Positions 58,599 to 64,000 of a DNA stretch of 64,000 nt are shown in pieces. The stretch's first letter is position 1, and each line of letters opens with the position of its first letter. A program made the position numbers and the translations under genes. This DNA comes from Halomontanus rarus. GTDB lineage: Archaea; Halobacteriota; Halobacteria; Halobacteriales; Natrialbaceae. The stretch is from assembly GCF_029338335.1 (NCBI RefSeq), contig NZ_CP119797.1; one strand, written 5' to 3'. The notes under the pieces are model-generated. The model saw only the letters and a list, made by a program, of their open reading frames with translations. It was not told where the DNA came from and made no database searches.

Positions 58599-59444
58599 TT
58601 ACTCTCTGCCGCTCTCGAGTTCGTTTTCGGTTTCGTTCTCGTTCTCGTTCTCACTTTCACTCGCACTCTCGAGGATCTGGCGCGCCTCGGGACACCACCA
58701 GCAGTCGGGATCGTCACAGAGGAGTGCCCCGGGCTTCTTTTTGACGAGCCCGTACGCGACGCGGAGGATGTCCTCCCCGTCCATCAACTGGGCGTCCGCC
58801 TCGCCGACCTTCCCGTGCGTGAGAAGCCCAGATTGCTCGGCGACCGGCTCGAGGACGGGGAACCCGCGGCCGCAGCCGACGCGGGAGACCTCGACGGTCG
58901 TCGCCGTCCCGTCGTCTCCGCTGACGAGGACCTCCTTCGTCCCCGTCCTGTAGGCGAGGCTGGCGAGCGCCTCGGCGACGTGGATCGAGGAGTTTCGATC
59001 GTGGTCGACGCCGAGCAGGAGGATCTGTCCGTCGCGTCTGGCGAGTCGGTGGAGCGGGCTATTTCGCCCGAGCGACCGATCGTACGCGTGGTTCGCGGTG
59101 AGCGTCTCCGCGGCCGGACCGATGGCGGCGACGGAGTGGGTGGGGTGTTCGCTCCGGACCGCGTCGGCCCGCGTTCGCAGGGCCTCCGTCACCGCACCCG
59201 TCTGCGACGCCGTCGTCTCGGGGTCGAACGGTTCCGATTCTACGACTCCCGAGGTGAACGTTGGAGCGACGATGGTTCCCTTATCGCCGACGACCTCGAG
59301 CAAGGCGTCGACGACGGTCTCCGCTCCACCTTCGACCCGGCCGAGACTCGACAGCGAGCTGTGGACGACGAGCTCGTCTCCGGACTTGAGCCCGAGGGCC
59401 CGGAGGTCCATGACGATCCCCGCCCGCGCGATGGTGTCGGTCAT
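58599..59444 (-). CDS. AAC(3)-family N-acetyltransferase
   Basis: A 281-residue protein of the aminoglycoside 3-N-acetyltransferase (antibiotic_NAT) family. Markers are LVVHSSLSSLG (26-36), HPTHSVAAIG with the catalytic His, LLLGVDHDRNSSIH, and the C-terminal CDDPDCWWCPEAR. Most environmental members are not resistance enzymes; it could acetylate an amino sugar. The last 20 residues are a Ser/Glu/Asn repeat (ESENENENETENE), from a hexamer DNA repeat. Own promoter: minus-strand CCTATAGG at 59468-59475, 24-31 bases before the start. Confidence 0.88.
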   Translation of the reverse strand: MTDTIARAGIVMDLRALGLKSGDELVVHSSLSSLGRVEGGAETVVDALLEVVGDKGTIVAPTFTSGVVESEPFDPETTASQTGAVTEALRTRADAVRSEHPTHSVAAIGPAAETLTANHAYDRSLGRNSPLHRLARRDGQILLLGVDHDRNSSIHVAEALASLAYRTGTKEVLVSGDDGTATTVEVSRVGCGRGFPVLEPVAEQSGLLTHGKVGEADAQLMDGEDILRVAYGLVKKKPGALLCDDPDCWWCPEARQILESASESENENENETENELESGRE

Positions 59445-59705
59445 TACTGGTTATTTCTCCTCACGTCCTATAGGCGTACCGCTGTTCGTCAGCCGTGTTT
59501 CGACCGCCAAAGCGCCAGCTCGTCGAACGTGAATAAATACACACATTTGGGGGAGGGGGGGGAGAAGAAGAACGGCACGACGACCGGTCGACGACCATCA
59601 GCGGTCGACAGCCATCGTCTCTCGAGTGGACCCGACCTATAGTAGCACTGAAAGTCGATGCACATCCGATCGCACGACGGCTGCACGATCGGTGTGTAAA
59701 CCGTT

Positions 59706-60473
59706 TCAGTTGTTAGTATAGTCGAGGAACTCGCGGTCGCGCTCGATCGCCGCTTCGACCTCGAGGTCGTCGGTGACGAACTCCACCTCGACGAAGCCGT
59801 CGAAACCGGTCTCCTCGAAGATCTCGAGGATCGCCGGGACGTCGAAGTAGGCGTCTTCGAGGAGCGAGCGGTCGTGCCACGAGTCGCCGCGTTCCGCGAC
59901 CGCCTGCAGGTGGACGTTGTTCGAGAGTTCGGCGAGCGACCGGGCCTCCTCGAGTATCGTCTCGGCGGAGAGTTCGAACAGCGGTTGCCAGTTGAGCCCG
60001 CAGTTCTCCCGGTCGACGCGCTCGACGAGTTCCCGAGCGCCCGCTTCCGTGTTGGTCACCGTCCCCTCGTGTTTCTCCACGGTGACCGCGAGTCCGCGGT
60101 CGGCGGCCCGGTCGGCGAGGTCGGTCGTGTCGGTTACGACGTCCTCCCAGTGGTCGTCGGTCGCGTCCTGGTACTCCTCCTGGCCGGCCCACACGCGGAT
60201 CAGGGACGCGCCGAGAGCCTCGGCGATTTCGAGTTCGTCCGTCACTTCCTCGTCGTACTCGGGGGTGCCGGGTCGCAGGTACGAGCCGTAGACGGGGATC
60301 TCGAGACCCAGGCCGGCGGCGGTCTCCCGGATCTCGCGACACCGCTCGGGAGCGTCGCCGACGTGGTCTTTCCCCCAGATTTCGACGCCGTCGTAGCCGG
60401 CGTCGGCGGCGATCGCCAGCGCGTCCTCGACCGGTTCGTCCCGAAGTGCGATGGTACAGAGTCCGAGGTTCAT
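59706..60473 (-). CDS. Sugar phosphate isomerase/epimerase-like TIM barrel, copy 2
   Basis: A 255-residue TIM barrel like the protein at 50649 but not closely similar. It has LGLCTIALRDEPVEDALAIA, YDGVEIWGKDH, VTVEKHEGT, CGLNWQPL and FVEVEFV with the late Glu metal ligand. Belongs to the same superfamily as inosose dehydratase, hydroxypyruvate isomerase and 3-dehydroshikimate dehydratase. Divergent from the short ORF and Gfo/Idh gene, which may share control. Confidence 0.88.
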   Translation of the reverse strand: MNLGLCTIALRDEPVEDALAIAADAGYDGVEIWGKDHVGDAPERCREIRETAAGLGLEIPVYGSYLRPGTPEYDEEVTDELEIAEALGASLIRVWAGQEEYQDATDDHWEDVVTDTTDLADRAADRGLAVTVEKHEGTVTNTEAGARELVERVDRENCGLNWQPLFELSAETILEEARSLAELSNNVHLQAVAERGDSWHDRSLLEDAYFDVPAILEIFEETGFDGFVEVEFVTDDLEVEAAIERDREFLDYTNN

Positions 60474-60752
60474 TCCGTGTTCCCTCCGGCGGGTGCTGCC
60501 CTCGCGTTCGCGTCCGTGGTTTCGGCGGCGTCGGTTCTCGTCTTCGGGGTCGACGGTACCAGTTCGAACCTGGCTCCGTAGCGGGTCTCGAGGCGGCTAT
60601 CCGTCGCGGCCGGGCGACCCGTGATTGTCGGCTGGTTCATGTCTGCACCCGCTTCGGCCAGTTACTTATACTGTCGGTTATCTCCAGTGTGTGGTTTTTC
60701 GACGATCGTCAGTCCCGCACTATTATATCCTCTTGCTACCATCGAATGGACA
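60474..60752. promoter_or_regulatory. Divergent intergenic region with promoter of short ORF
   Basis: Contains a TATA box (TATTATAT, 60721-60728) placed 25-32 bases before the ATG at 60753. No TATA was clear for the leftward isomerase gene. No other gene. Confidence 0.5.
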
Positions 60753-60872
60753 ATGCATGTTTGCAGGTGTGAGACGGTAGACGAATCGACGCCGACGCTC
60801 GGCGTTTTCGACGGCGACACGATCGAACTGATCGACGTCAGTGAGAACGCTCTCGACGGTCAACGACTATGA
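60753..60872 (+). CDS. 39-residue ORF resembling the N-terminus of FAH-family proteins
   Basis: A 39-residue frame (MHVCRCETVDESTPTLGVFD and so on, ending NALDGQRL) that closes with TGA overlapping the Gfo/Idh ATG by four bases. A TATA box 25-32 bases upstream makes this ATG the likely transcript start. The run of Cys/Glu then GVFDGDTIEL looks like the first strands of fumarylacetoacetate-hydrolase-family enzymes, whose catalytic domain is absent. It may be the remnant of such a gene kept to couple translation, or a small regulatory or translated leader. Confidence 0.5.
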   Translation: MHVCRCETVDESTPTLGVFDGDTIELIDVSENALDGQRL

Positions 60873-61963
60873 CTGAACCGGAACCGACAGTCGGATACGT
60901 TGGATTGAACCACCACCACGCGGAACCGTACCTGGCGACACTCGCCGAACTCCCGGTCTCAGTGACGGCCGCGTGCGAACCGGACGAGAGCTTCGACGTC
61001 GACGGCGTCGACGGGCTGGGCGACGTTCCCATCTACGCCGATCCCGTGGACCTGTTCGATGACGAGGCGCCGGACGTCGTCTGGATCTCCCTCTCGAATC
61101 GCGATACGCCCGCGGTGATCGAGGCGGCGGTCGAGCGAGGGATCGACGTCTACACCGAGAAACCGGCCGCCAGAACCGCCGCCGAACTCGAGGCGCTCCT
61201 CGAGACGGTCTCGGGCGCCGAGGCGACCGTCGGCGTCTCGTACACGTGGCGCGGCCACCCGGCCGCACGGAAACTCCGCGACCTCGCCGCGACCGGCTTC
61301 TTCGGCGACGTGCGGTCGGTCGACGCGCGCTTTATCGCGTCGCAGCTGGCCTACCGGGACGCCGACCACTTCCTGTTCGAGTCGGCGGCGAGCCGCGGCG
61401 GCATCCTCCAGTGGCTCGGCATCCACTGGATCGACCTCCTGCCGTGGATCCTCGGCGACGACATCGTTCGCGTCAACGCGAGCACGACCTACGGTACGCC
61501 GGCCGTCGACGTCGAAGACGGTGCCGTCGTCCAGTTCGAGCTCGCATCTGGTGCGATCGGCTCGCTTCAGTGTGGCTACTACCTGCGGGAGGGCCGGTAC
61601 GACACCGAGATTTCGATCACCGGTATGGACGGCCGAGTTTCGTGGGATCCGATGGGCGACTACTTCGGCTTCGACGACGAGACGACGGTGGAACTCGAGT
61701 CCTGTCGCGACGAGTACGCGAGCGCGCCCCGCCGGTACCTCACGTACGACTACGACTCGACGCCGGGCTACGGCGGCAGCTACGGTTTCGACTTCATGCA
61801 ACAGTTCCTCGACGCCCGCGTCTCCGAGGACGTCCCCGTACCGGCGACTCTCGAGGACGCCCTGACCGTCCTTCGAGTCCTCGACGCGGCCTACGAATCA
61901 GCCGAGACCGACGAGTGGGTCCCCGTCGACGGACACGAGGAGATGACCGAAATGACGCTCTGA
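60869..61963 (+). CDS. Gfo/Idh/MocA-family oxidoreductase
   Basis: A 364-residue NAD(P)-dependent dehydrogenase of normal family length. VGYVGLNHHHAEPY begins the Rossmann fold, YTEKPAA holds the EKP motif, and WLGIHWIDLLPWIL with His is the C-terminal active-site helix. It is translationally coupled to the 39-residue ORF. Typical substrates are sugars, inositols or amino-sugar intermediates. It is followed by a 34-base gap and sulfatase 3, probably on one transcript. Confidence 0.92.
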   Translation: MTEPEPTVGYVGLNHHHAEPYLATLAELPVSVTAACEPDESFDVDGVDGLGDVPIYADPVDLFDDEAPDVVWISLSNRDTPAVIEAAVERGIDVYTEKPAARTAAELEALLETVSGAEATVGVSYTWRGHPAARKLRDLAATGFFGDVRSVDARFIASQLAYRDADHFLFESAASRGGILQWLGIHWIDLLPWILGDDIVRVNASTTYGTPAVDVEDGAVVQFELASGAIGSLQCGYYLREGRYDTEISITGMDGRVSWDPMGDYFGFDDETTVELESCRDEYASAPRRYLTYDYDSTPGYGGSYGFDFMQQFLDARVSEDVPVPATLEDALTVLRVLDAAYESAETDEWVPVDGHEEMTEMTL

Positions 61964-61997
61964 ATACGGACAGACGAGACGACACCCATACAAACAC

Positions 61998-63566
61998 ATG
62001 AACATCCTCATCATCGACATCGATTCGCTACGACCGGACCACCTGGGCTGTTACGGCTACGACCGGGACACGTCGCCGACGATCGACGCCATCGCCGAGC
62101 GCGGCGTCCGATTCGACCGCTGTTTCGTCTCGGACGCACCCTGTCTCCCCAGTCGGACTGCGCTCGCGACCTGTCGCCACGGGCTGAACTCCGGCGTCGT
62201 CACCCACCACGGCGAGGGCCAGCGGTACGACGAACCCGGCGACGGTCACGATCCGGACGCCGATCGCATGCTGGCGTTCCGGCAACTCGCCGAGAACGGC
62301 ATCTACACGGCCTCTGTGAGTCAATTCACGCAGCGCCACCTCGCCTATCACTTCGGCGCGTCCTTTCAGGAGTCGATCATGCCGACGGCGACTGCGGGCG
62401 GACCGGCGATCGAGGACTGCTCGGACGTCACGCCGGTGGCTCAGTCGTGGCTCGACCGCCACGCCGACGACGACGATTGGCTGCTCCACGTCAACTACTG
62501 GGACGTTCACCACCCCTATCTCGGGATAGAGGACGTCGTCGACTCGGTTCGTGACTCCGGGTCCGCCCCGGAGTGGCCCGATCAGGCGGCTATCGACGAC
62601 CAACAGGGGATGACCGGCGTCCGCTGTGCCGACCTGTGGCCCAGCGCCGACCAATACGGCCCGGACTGGCTGGACTTCTACGATTGGCCGATGCCGGAGT
62701 CGATAACCGACCGCGACGACTTCGAACAGCTCATCGACGGCTACGACGCCAGCATCCGTCGCGTCGACGGCGAAATCGCGACACTCCTCGAGACGCTCGA
62801 GCGCAACGGAATCCGCGACGAGACCGCGGTCGTCGTTACCGCGGATCACGGCGAGGCGTTCGGCGAGCACGGCATTTACGCGGAACACGCCTTCCCGCAT
62901 CCGGCGTGCCAGCAGGTTCCACTGATCGTCTCCTGGCCGGGCGTGACCGACGACGCCGAGGGCGAGGCGACGGACGCACAGGTCTACCAGTTCGACCTCC
63001 TCCCGACGATCTGCGAGCTCGCCGACGTGCCGATTCCCTCCGGCTGGGACGCCGAGGCGTTCACGCCGGCGCTGAGCGGCGATCGGTTCGAGGGACGGGA
63101 GTTCCTCGTCTCTGGCCAAGGTATCTACACGTTCGGTCGGGCGGTGTACCGCGACCAGTGGATGTACGTCCGGCTCGTCCACCCCGGCGTCTTCTCCTAT
63201 CCCGGGTTGTACAACGATCCTGACCTTCCAAACGACGGACTCGAACTCCTCCACGACCTCGAGGCAGATCCGCACATGACCCGCAATCTCGTCGCCTCGG
63301 AGCCCGAACGGACGGCCGAGATGCGTGGGCTCTTGGACCGCTGGCTCGTCTCGCAACTCTCGGACGAGTGGCACGCCCAGCAACCCGTGGAGTCGCGCGG
63401 TCGGGACCCGCTCGCACGGACGGCGTCGACCGGGCCGTACCTCTACGCGGACCCCGACGAACTTCTCGACCTGTACCGCGAACACGACCGATCAGACGCC
63501 CAGATCGAGGCCCTCACTCGGACGATGGCCGCGTTTCCGCGACCGACTCGTAACCCCTCCTCGTAA
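61998..63566 (+). CDS. Sulfatase 3 (formylglycine type)
   Basis: A 522-residue sulfatase, paralogue of sulfatase 1. DIDSLRPDHLGCYGY opens the metal site; the motif is Cys49-Leu-Pro-Ser-Arg53; TADHGEAFGEHG follows. Same spacing as in sulfatase 1, and the same DSLRPDHLGCYGY block, so they come from a duplication that moved the copies 13 kb apart. No signal peptide. Probably cotranscribed with the Gfo/Idh gene. Confidence 0.93.
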   Translation: MNILIIDIDSLRPDHLGCYGYDRDTSPTIDAIAERGVRFDRCFVSDAPCLPSRTALATCRHGLNSGVVTHHGEGQRYDEPGDGHDPDADRMLAFRQLAENGIYTASVSQFTQRHLAYHFGASFQESIMPTATAGGPAIEDCSDVTPVAQSWLDRHADDDDWLLHVNYWDVHHPYLGIEDVVDSVRDSGSAPEWPDQAAIDDQQGMTGVRCADLWPSADQYGPDWLDFYDWPMPESITDRDDFEQLIDGYDASIRRVDGEIATLLETLERNGIRDETAVVVTADHGEAFGEHGIYAEHAFPHPACQQVPLIVSWPGVTDDAEGEATDAQVYQFDLLPTICELADVPIPSGWDAEAFTPALSGDRFEGREFLVSGQGIYTFGRAVYRDQWMYVRLVHPGVFSYPGLYNDPDLPNDGLELLHDLEADPHMTRNLVASEPERTAEMRGLLDRWLVSQLSDEWHAQQPVESRGRDPLARTASTGPYLYADPDELLDLYREHDRSDAQIEALTRTMAAFPRPTRNPSS

Positions 63567-63917
63567 GGGATTGCGACTGACTTTACCGTTCGACCGCATC
63601 GGTTCCATCGAGTGCTCAAATCGTGGGGGCCGGGTCGGGAGACGAGTACGAGGGGGCGACTCGACTCGAGTCGGGTTCGGAGTCGAGGTGCGGAACGCGA
63701 CGGTCCGAAATTCGACGTCGATCGTCCACGGCCGGGAACGCAGTGCCGGGGCCGGTGACCTGTCTGTCGGACACCGACCGCAGTCGCTCGAGGATCCGAT
63801 CGGTCGAAGTGGCGCGATTCGCTCGCCGCCGCGACGGGGACGGCGATCGGAGACCGGGGAATCCGCCATTTCGTCGCGATCATCGAAGTATAAGTGGGTA
63901 TAGTCGAGAGTCATCCT
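63567..63917. other. Intergenic stretch, promoter at right end only
   Basis: About 350 bases with no credible gene. A TATA box (AAGTATAAGT, 63886-63895) lies 23-32 bases before the ATG at 63918. Confidence 0.5.
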
Positions 63918-64000
63918 ATGGTATTCGACTCTATCGGCTCGAGTGCACTCGACTGGGCCGGCAAGACCGCCGACGATATCCGGACGATTGGAGAGCGAGA
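63918..64000 (+). CDS. Start of an unidentified gene, cut by window end
   Basis: ATG at 63918 opens a frame of 27 codons (MVFDSIGSSALDWAGKTADD and on) that runs off the window. The well-placed TATA box suggests a real leaderless gene. Too short to name. Confidence 0.5.
   Translation, partial: MVFDSIGSSALDWAGKTADDIRTIGER

Noticed and set aside
58599..59444. AAC(3)-type gene as an antibiotic-resistance determinant
   Set aside because: Family membership alone does not show this; context points to sugar metabolism, and haloarchaeal ribosomes are largely insensitive to many of these drugs.

Overview
The window is from a halophilic archaeon (class Halobacteria). The signs are a GC-rich genome, acidic proteins full of Asp and Glu, ATG starts lying about 25-35 bases downstream of TATA boxes (leaderless transcripts), Tat rather than Sec signals on exported proteins, a haloarchaeal rRNA operon with tRNA-Ala(TGC) in the spacer and several tandem promoters, and lineage-typical families (HTH-10 regulator, RdfA, Orc1/Cdc6). 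The many plant-sugar genes suggest a Natrialbales-type organism, but that is inference.

Layout: 1-3.5 kb holds a cut DUF234 ATPase, a cytochrome P450, an SDR dehydrogenase and a small membrane protein. 4.2-16.1 kb is an arabinoside/galactoside uptake and cleavage locus: a seven-gene leftward operon (lipoprotein binding protein, two permeases, DUF624-like membrane protein, ATPase, GH2, GH127) and a divergent GH51 arabinofuranosidase. 17.4-23.2 kb is a complete leftward rRNA operon (16S, tRNA-Ala, 23S, 5S) with processing stems and five promoter-like elements. 23.4-34.5 kb is mixed: UspA, a membrane protein, an HTH-10 regulator, a FemAB-like acyltransferase, a PfkB-like kinase, a PadR regulator, an IS200/IS605-type remnant, a MATE exporter, a variant metal P-type ATPase and a receiver protein.

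34.8-37.4 kb is a replication origin. Repeats of the form ACTCTGG-AGGGGTGT (origin recognition boxes) flank an AT-rich stretch in inverted orientation, next to an orc1/cdc6 gene. A second pair of the same repeats lies about 8 kb to the left with no orc gene beside it. An rdfA homologue follows orc1/cdc6. The rRNA operon is read away from this origin, so its transcription runs with the fork.

39.7-63.6 kb is the most unusual part. It is a run of about 20 mostly singly transcribed catabolic genes: three sulfatases, an arylsulfotransferase-type propeller protein, two paralogous Tat-exported beta-helix proteins, two Gfo/Idh/MocA oxidoreductases, two sugar isomerase/epimerase TIM barrels, two zinc-less MDR dehydrogenases, a PIG-L deacetylase, an AAC(3)-type acetyltransferase, a ceramidase-like protein, a DUF4432 mutarotase-like protein, a fused double amidohydrolase and threonine ammonia-lyase. 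Two very short ORFs are coupled by ATGA overlaps to downstream genes. Together they suggest breakdown or modification of a sulfated, possibly amino- or acyl-substituted glycan or polyol. The substrate cannot be read from sequence. No transporter or dedicated regulator for this set lies in the window.
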